Part shown: positions 17,439 to 25,672 of the stretch, in pieces
Numbering within the stretch: position 1 is the first letter of the stretch
How the letters are laid out: every line of letters begins with the position of its first letter
NCBI GenBank assembly: GCA_040756735.1
Contig: JBFLYC010000037.1
Coordinates: 1-31,419 of the forward strand
Reading direction: 5' to 3'
DNA from: JBFLYC01 sp040756735
GTDB lineage: Bacteria > Bacillota > DSM-16504 > Desulfitibacterales > Desulfitibacteraceae
Length of the DNA: 31,419 bases
The notes under the pieces: generated by a model
Told to the model about the DNA's origin: nothing
The model's input: only the letters and a program-made list of their open reading frames with translations
The model's database searches: none
Translations under genes and position numbers: made by a program

Positions 17439-18371
17439 TTGGTGTATAAGGTATTGCTTGCAGATGTTCTGGAAGATGTAGGACTTCAAATATTAGAAAG
17501 AGAATGTGAGGTAACAAAGGAATTTGAAATTGATAAGTCTGGTTTATTAGAGATCATTAAAGACTATGATGCAGTAATGGTGCGGGGTAATACCTCTATT
17601 GATAAAGAAGTGTTGGATAAAGCAGAAAAACTTAAAGTTATAGCAACTCCTGGAGCAGGATTAAACCACATTGATGTTGACTACGCAAAAAAGAAGAATA
17701 TAAAGGTTTGTAATTTACCTGGAGCAAATGTTCCGTCAGTGGCAGAGCTAACTTTTGCCCATATTTTAAATGTAATCAGGAATGTATGGCCTGCTAGTAA
17801 GAAAGTTCGAGAAGAAGGGTGTTGGAATAAATTTCTTTTTATGGGCATTGAGTTGTGTGGAAAAACCCTTGGTATCGTGGGGCTAGGGAAGATTGGGTTG
17901 AGGGTAGCTGAAATAGCGGATGCCTTTAAAATGAAAGTTGTTGCCTATGATCCATATCTATCCCAAAGTGATGTTCCAGATAGAGTTACTTTAATGACTT
18001 TACATGAGCTGCTTGGTACTGCTGATATTGTATCTGTGCATGCCCCACTTACCAAGGAAACCTACCATATGATATCTCATGATGAAGTTTCCAAGATGAA
18101 ACAGGGAGCATACATTGTGAATATGAGCAGGGGAGGAGTCCTGGATGAGGAAGCGATATATGAAGGGCTGGTAAGTGGCAAGCTAGCGGGTGCTGGCAGT
18201 GATGTAATGGAAAATGAGCCACCGCCAGAACAAAAGATAGAGACATCAAAGCTATTTTCCCTTAACAATTTTTTAATAACCCCTCATCTGGGTGCCTGGA
18301 CAAGTGATGCTCAAAATAGGGTGGCTGAACTGGTGGCAAAAAAAATAGTTCAAAGCTTAAAAGGCGAGTAG
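17439..18371 (+). CDS. D-isomer-specific 2-hydroxyacid dehydrogenase (SerA/SlcC-like)
   Basis: This 310-residue NAD-dependent 2-hydroxyacid dehydrogenase has all catalytic elements: Rossmann GLGKIG at 148-153 with cofactor Asp 171, then Arg 231 (MSRGG), Glu 260 (ENEP) and His 283 (TPHLGAWT). It lacks the ACT regulatory domain of full-length phosphoglycerate dehydrogenases, so a catabolic role is likely. SlcC, the (S)-sulfolactate dehydrogenase of sulfolactate degraders, belongs to this family. Together with the Ldh2/ComC-type enzyme it would epimerise sulfolactate through sulfopyruvate. The start is TTG 17439 or GTG 17442, behind GGGAG. It comes directly after the duplicated promoter block and the N gap. 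Phosphoglycerate or glyoxylate/hydroxypyruvate activity cannot be excluded. Confidence 0.88.
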   Translation: MVYKVLLADVLEDVGLQILERECEVTKEFEIDKSGLLEIIKDYDAVMVRGNTSIDKEVLDKAEKLKVIATPGAGLNHIDVDYAKKKNIKVCNLPGANVPSVAELTFAHILNVIRNVWPASKKVREEGCWNKFLFMGIELCGKTLGIVGLGKIGLRVAEIADAFKMKVVAYDPYLSQSDVPDRVTLMTLHELLGTADIVSVHAPLTKETYHMISHDEVSKMKQGAYIVNMSRGGVLDEEAIYEGLVSGKLAGAGSDVMENEPPPEQKIETSKLFSLNNFLITPHLGAWTSDAQNRVAELVAKKIVQSLKGE

Positions 18372-18460
18372 TTGTAGATAATGATGCTATAGCTTGGCGT
18401 AAGACATAATCAGAAGTGAACTGCTTTGCATGGAAGGGGGGCTGCTAAAAGAAAAAATGA

Positions 18461-19312
18461 CTATGTCGTTAGCTCAGTATACCTTATTTTTTGCGAGGTG
18501 ATGCAGCTGCTAATAATACGATTAAATAACTCACTCTCAAAAGCCCTACGGTTAAACCTATAGCAAAATTTATCCAGGTATTGTTGCAAATGCTTCTGGT
18601 CAAGACCATGGAAAGTTCCAGCCACAAAAGCTTTCGCATTGGAAACAATAGTATGAAGCCATTTCAAATGTTTTTCATCTTCTTTAGGATTGAATACCTT
18701 GGCTTCAAGCTTATAACCTTCTGCTTGAAGGTTTTGGTAAGACCTGTATGCGTCACTTGATATGGTTGAGCCGGTTTGTATGTTTGAATGCGCAAATTCA
18801 GCTATAGTTTCTTTTTTCAGGTCATTTACCACCTGCATTTTGAGAAACTGTGGATGACCTTCTCCATTTAAGCGACAAACCTACCATTACTTTAGTTTTG
18901 CTGGTCCCTCTCCCACGTTTACCTCCTTCGTCCGGCGAACCAAAATATGCATCATCCAGTTCTACCACACCGGCAAGCAGGTATTGTGAATCCCGGTCCT
19001 TCATGGCCTTACGGATTCTGTGGAGCATGAACCAGGCTGCTTTGTAGGATATTTCAAGCTCCTTTAATAACATCATGGCCGAACACCCTCTTTTGTCTCT
19101 TCCAACAAAGTAAATGGCCCAAAACCATTTTTCAAGCTTAATGTGCGTCTTCTCCATAACGGTACCTACTGTGACGGATGCTTGATAGTGGCAAGCGGTG
19201 CACTCATAGCGGTTTCTTGTTGAAATAACGTAATAGGTCTCGTTACCGTATTTAAGGCACTTAAAACCATCAGCCAGCGCATCTTAAAAAGGTGCTCCCT
19301 ACAAGCGTCCTC
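18461..19312 (-). pseudogene. IS1595-type transposase, multiple frameshifts
   Basis: On the minus strand an IS1595 (ISXO2-like DDE) transposase can be followed in three pieces. The N-terminus EDACREHLFKMRW lies around 19312-19270. The degraded zinc ribbon ADGFKCLKYGNETYY, with Tyr where CxxC needs Cys, and YECTACHYQASV lead into the main frame 19157-18822 (ELDDAYFG, KRGRGTSKTKVMVGLS). After one extra A near 18870 the last piece runs 18838-18461 (ISSDAYRSYQNL, HTIVSNAKAFVAGTFHG, YRFNRR). At least two indels plus a lost zinc ligand mark it as dead. It begins the insertion-sequence cluster after the D-2-hydroxyacid dehydrogenase. I found no clear element ends. Confidence 0.8.
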
Positions 19313-19374
19313 ACTATTAAATTTAATTGGTTATCCACTTGATTACGGTACTCACAACATGTATGATATGAGGT

Positions 19375-20319
19375 ATGAAAGAGTATCCAATGACATTTGA
19401 CGAATTTATCAAGCGGTTTATGACCGAAAAGCAGTGCCGGGACTACCTTTATCAGCTGAGGTGGCCCAAGGGCTTCGTCTGCCCAAAGTGCAAGGAACCT
19501 GGAAAGGCATGGCCAAAAGGCGAAAATCTATATGAGTGTTCGAGATGCGGTCACCAGACATCGGTTATTGCCGGGACGATTTTTCAGGACACACGCAAGC
19601 CCCTGAGGAATTGGTTCACAGCAATTTGGTGGGTAACCACCCAGAAAAACGGCGCAAGCGCTGCCGGACTGCAGCAGGTTTTAGGGCTTGGAAGCTACCA
19701 GACCGCATGGACATGGCTTCACAAAATCCGCACTGCGATGGCGAATCCGAATCGAACGAAATTATCTGGGGTCGTTGAAGTTGATGAAACCTACATCGGC
19801 GGGCAAGAAAATGACGGCAAGCGCGGGCGCGGCACAGAAAATAAAAGCCTTGTGGTAATTGCGGTTGAGCTTCTTGAGGGAAAAAACCAGCTGGGGCGCG
19901 TTCGTATGAAAGTTGTACCGGATGCATCTAAAGAGTCGCTTCAGGGCTTCATCAAAGAAAATGTCGAACCCGGCTGCACGGTCATCACAGACGGCTGGAG
20001 CAGCTACGCTTCGATTGACGAAATCGGTTATCAGCATGTTGTGCCGAAAAAGTTCGAAGTCGCAGCCGAGAAGAATTTGTTGCCGCACGTTCACATGATT
20101 GCTTCCCTTTTAAAGCGCTGGCTGCTCGGCACACACCAGGGTGCGGTATAGGAAATGCACTTGCAGGCCTACTTGGATGAATACGTGTTCCGCTTCAACC
20201 GCAGAAAGTCTGCCAAAAGAGGTTTGCTGTTTTATCGTTTGCTTGAATGCGCCATGCAGGTTCAACCAACCACTTATTCTGACTTGACTAACCACAACAT
20301 CATTTTTACAAAGATTTAA
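19375..20319 (+). pseudogene. IS1595-type transposase with in-frame TAG
   Basis: ATG 19375 opens a transposase with a good zinc ribbon (CPKCKEP and CSRCGHQ), then WFTAIWWVTTQKNGASA, the DDE start VVEVDETYIGG, KRGRGTENKSLVVIAVE and the second Asp in VITDGWSSYAS. At 20149-20151 an in-frame TAG interrupts the conserved end LLGTHQGAV. The same frame then continues without a break as EMHLQAYLDEYVFRFNRRKS to the TAA at 20317-20319. The full product would be about 314 residues. A C-to-T change in a CAG codon would explain the stop. The gene is visibly more GC-rich than its surroundings and differs from the neighbouring IS1595 copy, indicating separate acquisition. Confidence 0.85.
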
Positions 20320-21021
20320 TGTTTAAAGAGTTATCGGGTCGTAGGTCAGATCATATAAATGATCTGCTTCTCCTGCAATCACCTGCCTTAAAGTTTCTTG
20401 ATAGATTGCCTCATGCTCTTTTTGTCGTCGTCGGCCCTTAGAGTACCGTTTAGGTTTTCTATAAAGCTTCTGGACAAAGCAGTTGAACGGTTCATAAAGG
20501 CAGGTATGTAACAGCCGTTTAATTGTCAGTAACGGGCCTTTATAGCCTGTTTTTAGCTCAAGTAATTTAAATAAACAGAAGGTGAAATGCATTCTTTTTT
20601 AGCCTTGTAACAAAACGAGTGCCGTTTTCACAATTCGGTATTTAGGCTGTTGCTGATTTCGCGCAAACTTGACAATTGTTCAAGTTGGGCAAAAGCCATA
20701 AGTGTGACTAGTTTATGAGCAAACAATTTTTTAACGTATTTATCAACCCCCAGGTGCTTTAAAATTTCTTGAAAACTTTTTTGGAAAATTGGTTTAAACA
20801 GTTGATTAAATGTGGAAAGTTTGGTATCCTTGTCCCGCATTTTATTACTCCTTTATAGTAGGGATTTGGGCAAGGACTACCCTGTTATCTCTATTATAAA
20901 GGATTTTTTATAAAAATGCAGCCTAATACCATAAATATCTTGCTAATTCTAAGTATTTCGTTCATTATCGTAACTTATTGCTACTTGACAAGTTATAAAT
21001 GTTTTTTTGCAACGTTAGTGA
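20320..21021. mobile_element. IS4-type insertion sequence, internally deleted
   Basis: This is the second copy of the element at 7119-7919. Bases 20634-21021 match 7532-7919 with about five differences and no gaps. The element end is again at GTTAGTGA (21021), directly fused to the 3' part of a tctA gene. The left limit, just after the IS1595 gene, is approximate. The middle of the transposase is missing, so the copy cannot move on its own. Confidence 0.7.
20323..20840 (-). pseudogene. IS4-type transposase, middle deleted
   Basis: The minus-strand start at 20840 gives the same DUF4372-like N-terminus as 7738 (two residue changes), ending at SNSLNTE around 20634. The sequence then jumps to a C-terminal piece (20592-20323) with FKLLELKTGYKGPLLTIKRL and LHTCLYEPFNCFVQKLYRK, typical of the C-terminus of this transposase group. 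The DDE core between them is gone. The two pieces are in different frames. Confidence 0.75.
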
Positions 21022-21374
21022 CTGTGCCTAGATATTTTTTGCTTCCAACTATTATTCTTTTAAGTGTTGTTGGTACTTATGCACTGCAAAATAGTATTTT
21101 TGATGTATGGATAATGATTTTCTTTGGAGTTGTAGGATACATTTTATGTAAATTTGAAATGCCATTTGGTCCCTTAATTCTTGGTCTAATATTGGGGCCT
21201 ATAGCTGAGTCCAATTTTAGAAGGTCTTTAATAATTTCTGATGGGAGTATGACTGTTTTTCTCACGAGGCCAATTAGTTTAATACTGATTATTGCAGTTG
21301 TGTTCATACTTGTCCTGCCTACTCTGAAGAAATACTATAATAAAAGGAAAAGTAGGGCTTCAGCCATCAAATAA
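21022..21374 (+). pseudogene. 3' remnant of a second tctA
   Basis: About 115 residues of a TctA C-terminus remain: PRYFLLPTIILLSVVGTYAL, FDVWIMIFFGVVGYILCKFE, GPLILGLILGPIAESNFRRS and FLTRPISLILIIAVV. They align with roughly residues 375-490 of the intact TctA (IVGSFAYANRLFDVM, GIVLGPIFELNLRV, FTRPIS). The first three quarters are replaced by the end of the IS4-type element. The open frame runs back into the element to ATG 20916, which is fortuitous. No tctB or tctC accompanies it. It shows that the cluster downstream once had its own tripartite transporter. Confidence 0.85.
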
Positions 21375-21445
21375 GAACTTGTAGACAAACTGCTAGCTGA
21401 CATAACATGAACTGGTTTATTATGACCTGTCAAGGAGGATTATAA

Positions 21446-22672
21446 ATGACAAGAAACGGAGTATCTGAAGTAGCAATATTAGATGTTAATAACAAGGTTA
21501 ATAATTCTTTACCATTGAAAGACGATATTTACAAAATATTAGATATGATTGGGGCATGGGATGATGTATTTGGTGACAAGAGTAAGAAGGTGCTGCTAAA
21601 ACCAAATCTGGTTCATCCTAAAAAATCAGGCAGTGGTCATATAACTGATAGCAGGATAGTTTTTGCGCTAGTAGAGTTGCTACTAGAGACAGGCTTCAAG
21701 GAGAAAAGCATAGTCCTGGGTGAGGGTTGTGGGGTAGGTTTTGCCTTTGCTACAACCCTGAATGAAACAATGGAATGTGTAAAGGCAGCAGGTCTACAAC
21801 CCATAAAAGAAAAATATGGGATCGATATAGTAGATTTAAACAAAGATGTAGCAGTTGAAATGGATGTTCCGGATCCTCTGGTTATGGACAAGGTTAAAAT
21901 TGCAAAAACAGTTCTAGAGTCTGATTTGATTATAAATCTTCCAGTGATGAAAACACACATCCGGACAGGAGTAACCCTTAGTCTAAAAAATATGAAGGGA
22001 GTATTGCCCGGTATTGAAAAACGGAAAACTCACAAGCTTGGAATTGATGAGGGAATAGCTGACTTAAATTCTCTTGTTAGAACATCTTTAAGTGTAGTCG
22101 ATGGGATTGTAGGCATGGAGGGTAATTGGGAATATCCTCGGGATTGTGTGCCCCTAGGACTTCTAATAGCGGGCAAAGATCCCGTTGCAGTAGATACCGT
22201 ATGCTCAAAAATCATGGGTTTTGACCCTCAAAAAATTAGGCATATAAATAGGGCTGCAGAAAAGCAAGTGGGAACCATGAATGAAAGCAAAATAATTGTC
22301 AAGGGCTTACAGCTAAACGAAATTAATGTTAAACCCTTCAAGCCTCGCTTTCAATCTTTTATAGAAGATTACCCTACTGTTAATATCATTGATGAGTATG
22401 GATGTACAGGGTGTTATTCAAGTATTTTAAGTGCTCTTGTACACCTAAAGGGTAAAGGTTTAAAAGATAAGTTAAAAGATCTAAATATTATATTAGCTGT
22501 ATATAAAGAAGATTCAATTAAAAATTTAACAGGAAAGACCCTTATAATTGGTGTATGTAATAAAGATTTTAAAGATAAAGGCTTGTATGTTCCCGGCTGT
22601 CCGCCAAATGCCGTAGAAATGATTGAGGCTATATGTGAATTATATGGTTTTAATACCAAAGATGTACTATAA
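21446..22672 (+). CDS. DUF362 protein with C-terminal GCxGC...PGCPP cysteine motif
   Basis: This 408-residue protein has a DUF362 domain over about residues 45-290 (KKVLLKPNLVHPKKSG, LIINLPVMKTHIRTGVTLSLKNMKG, VVDGIVGMEGNW, AGKDPVAVDTVCSKIMGF). The last 100 residues carry four cysteines: C320 and C323 (YGCTGCYSS), C371 (IGVC) and C385 (VPGCPPNA). The GCxGC and PGCPP spacing recalls the iron-sulfur-binding region of hydrogenase small subunits and related oxidoreductases. I infer a possible [4Fe-4S] cluster; this has not been shown. DUF362 function is largely unknown. A strong AAGGAGG precedes the ATG. It is first in the cluster after the tctA remnant, and the next gene starts 16 nt later. Confidence 0.8.
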   Translation: MTRNGVSEVAILDVNNKVNNSLPLKDDIYKILDMIGAWDDVFGDKSKKVLLKPNLVHPKKSGSGHITDSRIVFALVELLLETGFKEKSIVLGEGCGVGFAFATTLNETMECVKAAGLQPIKEKYGIDIVDLNKDVAVEMDVPDPLVMDKVKIAKTVLESDLIINLPVMKTHIRTGVTLSLKNMKGVLPGIEKRKTHKLGIDEGIADLNSLVRTSLSVVDGIVGMEGNWEYPRDCVPLGLLIAGKDPVAVDTVCSKIMGFDPQKIRHINRAAEKQVGTMNESKIIVKGLQLNEINVKPFKPRFQSFIEDYPTVNIIDEYGCTGCYSSILSALVHLKGKGLKDKLKDLNIILAVYKEDSIKNLTGKTLIIGVCNKDFKDKGLYVPGCPPNAVEMIEAICELYGFNTKDVL

Positions 22673-22688
22673 GTAAGGATGTGATACA

Positions 22689-23714
22689 ATGAAAGCTGCA
22701 GTTTTAAAGGCGCCATACAAAGTAGAGATAGAAGAACAACCTGAACCAAAACTACGAAGTGATGAGGTATTAATAAGAGTTAAGGCTACGGGCATATGTG
22801 GTTCCGATGTTCATGCATACCAGGGTTATCATCCCCGGCGACAACCACCAGCAGTTCTAGGACATGAATTAGCTGGTGAAATAGTAGCTAGGGGTGATGC
22901 AGTAAATTCTTTAAAAGTTGGTGACCGCGTGACTGTTTTGCCACAGAAAAAGTGTGGAAGTTGTTATCCATGCAGTCAGGGTTGGGCGACTAACATGTGT
23001 GATAGTAAAACTCTATTAGGAACAAATAAGTGGGCAGGTTCTTTTGCTGAATACATTGCAGCGCCTCAAGAGCTTGTATATACAATTCCCCATGAATTGA
23101 ACTATGAACTTGGAGCTTTAACAGAGCCTTTAGCGGTTGGTATACATGCTTTGAATAGGGTGTGTGTTAAATCCAATGAGAGTGTTCTTATTGTAGGTGC
23201 TGGTCCAATTGGACTAATGTGTCAAATTGCTGCAAAGAAAATGGGGGTCAAGGATATAATTGTAGCTGATTTGTCTGATATGAAGCTGGAAACAGCGAAA
23301 ATTCTGGGTGCTTCAACCACAATCAATAATTCATCAGAAAATCTAGCATCAAAAATAGAGGAGCAATATGGCAAAAAGGGTGTTGACGTGGCAATAGTTG
23401 CTGCGGGTGTTCCTGATTTAATAACCCAGGCCTTTGCTGTAGTGCGAAAACAAGGTCGGATTGTTCTGGTGGGACAGTTCGATAATCCAGGAGTTATAGA
23501 CATAGAAAAAAGTAGGCTTAAAGAACAATTGATTACTGGTAGTTCAACCTATACCGAGAAAGATTTTCTTGGTGCAATAAGCTTACTAACAGCTAATAAT
23601 CATAACTTTTCATCCATAGTATCTCATCGTATAAGACTAGAGGAAATAGGTGTAGGTATAGACCTATTACTTAACAATAATAAAAGTGCTATAAAAGTAA
23701 TTGTTGAAATTTAG
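22689..23714 (+). CDS. Zinc-dependent medium-chain alcohol dehydrogenase (sorbitol/threonine DH type)
   Basis: This 341-residue MDR enzyme has catalytic zinc ligands C37 (GICGSD), H59-E60 (GHE) and a Glu in ALTEPLAVG. Structural cysteines are C89, C92, C95 and C104; the last spacing is one residue longer than usual. The Rossmann motif is VGAGPIGLM. The family oxidises polyols, galactitol phosphate, threonine or sugar acids with NAD. It lies 16 nt after the DUF362 gene and about 30 nt before the kinase, clearly one operon. It is a likely first oxidation step for the substrate later phosphorylated and cleaved by the neighbours. It differs from the alcohol dehydrogenase at 8931-10019, so the two are not a recent duplication. 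Confidence 0.9.
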   Translation: MKAAVLKAPYKVEIEEQPEPKLRSDEVLIRVKATGICGSDVHAYQGYHPRRQPPAVLGHELAGEIVARGDAVNSLKVGDRVTVLPQKKCGSCYPCSQGWATNMCDSKTLLGTNKWAGSFAEYIAAPQELVYTIPHELNYELGALTEPLAVGIHALNRVCVKSNESVLIVGAGPIGLMCQIAAKKMGVKDIIVADLSDMKLETAKILGASTTINNSSENLASKIEEQYGKKGVDVAIVAAGVPDLITQAFAVVRKQGRIVLVGQFDNPGVIDIEKSRLKEQLITGSSTYTEKDFLGAISLLTANNHNFSSIVSHRIRLEEIGVGIDLLLNNNKSAIKVIVEI

Positions 23715-23745
23715 TTAGACATTTGTTAATGAAGGAGGTATGAAG

Positions 23746-24693
23746 TTGCCGGATCTAGTAACCATAGGGGAAACCATGGTAGTATTTGATGGTTCAAAAC
23801 CAGGTCCTCTTAGCTATATTGAAAGCTATGAAAGGCATACTGGTGGAGCAGAAACAACTGTTGCAGTTGGCGTAGTACGTCTTGGACATACAGCTGGTTG
23901 GATTAGCAGACTTGGGAACGACGAGTTTGGAAAATATGTTTTAAAAACTTTTCGTGGAGAGGGATTAGATGTTTCACAGGTGCAGCTTGATAACTATAAT
24001 CCGACTGGTATTTTCTTTAGGCAAAGACAGGCAAACGGTGAGATAAAAAACTTTTATTACAGGAAAGGCTCTGCGGCAAGCTGCATGGGTCCTCAAGACA
24101 TAAAGGAAGAGTACATTAAGCAGGCCAAATACCTTCACGTTACAGGGATCACACCAGCCCTAAGTGAATCATGTCGTAAAGCTGTAGAGTACGCCATGAA
24201 GGTGGCAAAAAATAATGGTGTGAAGGTTTCTTTTGATCCGAACCTTCGCTTGAAGTTATGGACAAAAGAAGATGCTCAAAAAACCTTGTTGGAGTTAATG
24301 AGATTAGCTGATATTGTTTTGCCTGGTATAGAAGAATGTAGAGTTTTATTTGGTACAGATAAGGTAGATACCTTATTTGAAAGAATAACAGCTATGGGGC
24401 CAGACACAGTTGTAATAAAGACAGGTTCTGATGGTGCAGTTGGACTGCAAAAAGATGAAAGGGTCGAGGTGCCTGGATTTAGGGTGAAGATTGTAGATCC
24501 CTTTGGAGCAGGGGATGCCTTTGCTGCAGGGTTCTTAGCAGGTCAGCTTAAAGGCTGGAACCTGAAAAAATCTATGGTACTGGCTAATGCTTTAGGGGCA
24601 ATGGCCGTTACAGTTAATGGAAATGTTGAAGCATTGCCAACATTGGAAGAAGCTCAGATGTTTATCAGCGGCCAGGATGGTATTAACCGTTAG
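23746..24693 (+). CDS. kdgK: PfkB-family sugar kinase, 2-keto-3-deoxygluconate-kinase-like
   Basis: This ribokinase-family protein of about 315 residues has GGAETTVAVGVVRLG, RLGNDEFGKYV, SFDPNLRLKLW and the catalytic loop DPFGAGDAFAAGF, whose last Asp is the base. The N-terminal GETMVVF and the FDPNLR block are typical of 2-keto-3-deoxygluconate kinases. It would phosphorylate a keto-deoxy sugar acid with ATP before aldol cleavage. The start is TTG 23746: ATG 23740 lies only 1 nt after the GAAGGAGG ribosome site, whereas TTG 23746 is 7 nt away. Its neighbours are the dehydrogenase, an RpiR regulator and a DapA-type aldolase. Substrate specificity is inferred; other keto-sugar kinases are possible. 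Confidence 0.8.
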   Translation: MPDLVTIGETMVVFDGSKPGPLSYIESYERHTGGAETTVAVGVVRLGHTAGWISRLGNDEFGKYVLKTFRGEGLDVSQVQLDNYNPTGIFFRQRQANGEIKNFYYRKGSAASCMGPQDIKEEYIKQAKYLHVTGITPALSESCRKAVEYAMKVAKNNGVKVSFDPNLRLKLWTKEDAQKTLLELMRLADIVLPGIEECRVLFGTDKVDTLFERITAMGPDTVVIKTGSDGAVGLQKDERVEVPGFRVKIVDPFGAGDAFAAGFLAGQLKGWNLKKSMVLANALGAMAVTVNGNVEALPTLEEAQMFISGQDGINR

Positions 24694-24708
24694 GGCAGGT
24701 GTTAACAA

Positions 24709-25593
24709 TTGCATAGACTTTATAATATTAAAAAAGAAGATAGCTCTGAAGTTTTAAAGGGAGCATTAACACGTATTCAACAGTATTACACAGCCTTAAC
24801 GAACTCTGAACAGCTTGTAGCTGATTATATATTTAAAAATTCACAGAAGGTAGTGCATTACTCGACAGCAGAATTGGCAGTTCAGAGCAAGGTTAGTGAG
24901 GCTACAATTATAAGATTTTGTCAAGCAATTGGTTATAAGGGATTTAAGGAATTTAAAGTATCTCTTGCACAAGACCTGGTTGTACCAAAACAGTTCATAC
25001 CTGAAGAAATTAAAAGTAAAGATAATATAAGAGATATTGCATCAAAGATTACTCATTCAAGTTTAAAGGCAATTAAAGAAACTCATAGTATTTTAGATTT
25101 TAAAGAACTGGAAAAAGCAGTGGATGCAATTTGTAATTCTAAACGTGTAGAATTTTATGGGGTAGGGCATTCAGGCTTAATAGCCCAGGAAGCTCATTTG
25201 CGTATGGCTAGAATAGGAATACCTGCTATTTCCTATATAGACCCTCACGTTCAAGCTAATTCTGCAGCACTGTTAGAAAAAGGCAATGTTGCTGTAGGTA
25301 TAAGTTTGTTAGGAAAGACTGCTGACATCTTATATAGTTTAAAAACTGCTAGGGAGGCTGGTGCCACCATAATTTCATTAACCAAGTATTCAAAAAATCC
25401 AGTGTCAGAATTAGCTGATATAAACCTTTTTGTTTCAACTGAAAACAGTAAATTTAGAACAGGTGCTTCCCGTTTAGCTTTGTTATATCTTATTGATATC
25501 CTTTTTGCACTTATTGCTGTCCGACAGTATGAATTTTCCCTGGAATGTATTGAAAAAACCAATAAAGTAGGTATAGATAAACGAGTTACTTGA
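24709..25593 (+). CDS. RpiR/MurR-family transcriptional regulator
   Basis: This protein of about 294 residues has the RpiR layout. The N-terminal helix-turn-helix spans about residues 20-95, including YSTAELAVQSKVSEATIIRF and IGYKGFKEFKVSLA. The C-terminal SIS domain (VEFYGVGHSGLIAQEAHLRMARIGI) binds phosphosugars. It probably controls this cluster in response to the kinase product. The start is TTG 24709 behind AGGTG. It lies 15 nt after the kinase gene. Inverted repeats in the region that could serve as operators are at 25604-25631 and 27309-27349, though no binding is shown. Confidence 0.92.
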   Translation: MHRLYNIKKEDSSEVLKGALTRIQQYYTALTNSEQLVADYIFKNSQKVVHYSTAELAVQSKVSEATIIRFCQAIGYKGFKEFKVSLAQDLVVPKQFIPEEIKSKDNIRDIASKITHSSLKAIKETHSILDFKELEKAVDAICNSKRVEFYGVGHSGLIAQEAHLRMARIGIPAISYIDPHVQANSAALLEKGNVAVGISLLGKTADILYSLKTAREAGATIISLTKYSKNPVSELADINLFVSTENSKFRTGASRLALLYLIDILFALIAVRQYEFSLECIEKTNKVGIDKRVT

Positions 25594-25603
25594 GTTAAAT
25601 TTT

Positions 25604-25631
25604 TGCTTGTTATGAAATAAAGTTACAAGCA
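25604..25631. repeat. 7-bp inverted repeat between regulator and aldolase genes
   Basis: TGCTTGT at 25604-25610 pairs with ACAAGCA at 25625-25631 across 14 nt. It sits in the 79-nt gap after the rpiR-type gene. There is no T-run, so it is not a good terminator; it could be an operator or a small mRNA hairpin. Confidence 0.3.
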
Positions 25632-25672
25632 TTTAAAGCAATTATAAAATAAAACTTCAAGGAGGAAGAAAA

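Noticed and set aside
20149..20151. TAG as pyrrolysine in the IS1595 transposase
   Set aside because: No supporting genes or structure are visible, and a nonsense change in a decaying element is simpler.
20916..21374. A 152-residue membrane protein starting at ATG 20916
   Set aside because: The first 35 or so residues come from the insertion-sequence end, which also occurs at 7532-7919; only the TctA-like part is genuine coding sequence, so it is listed as a tctA remnant.
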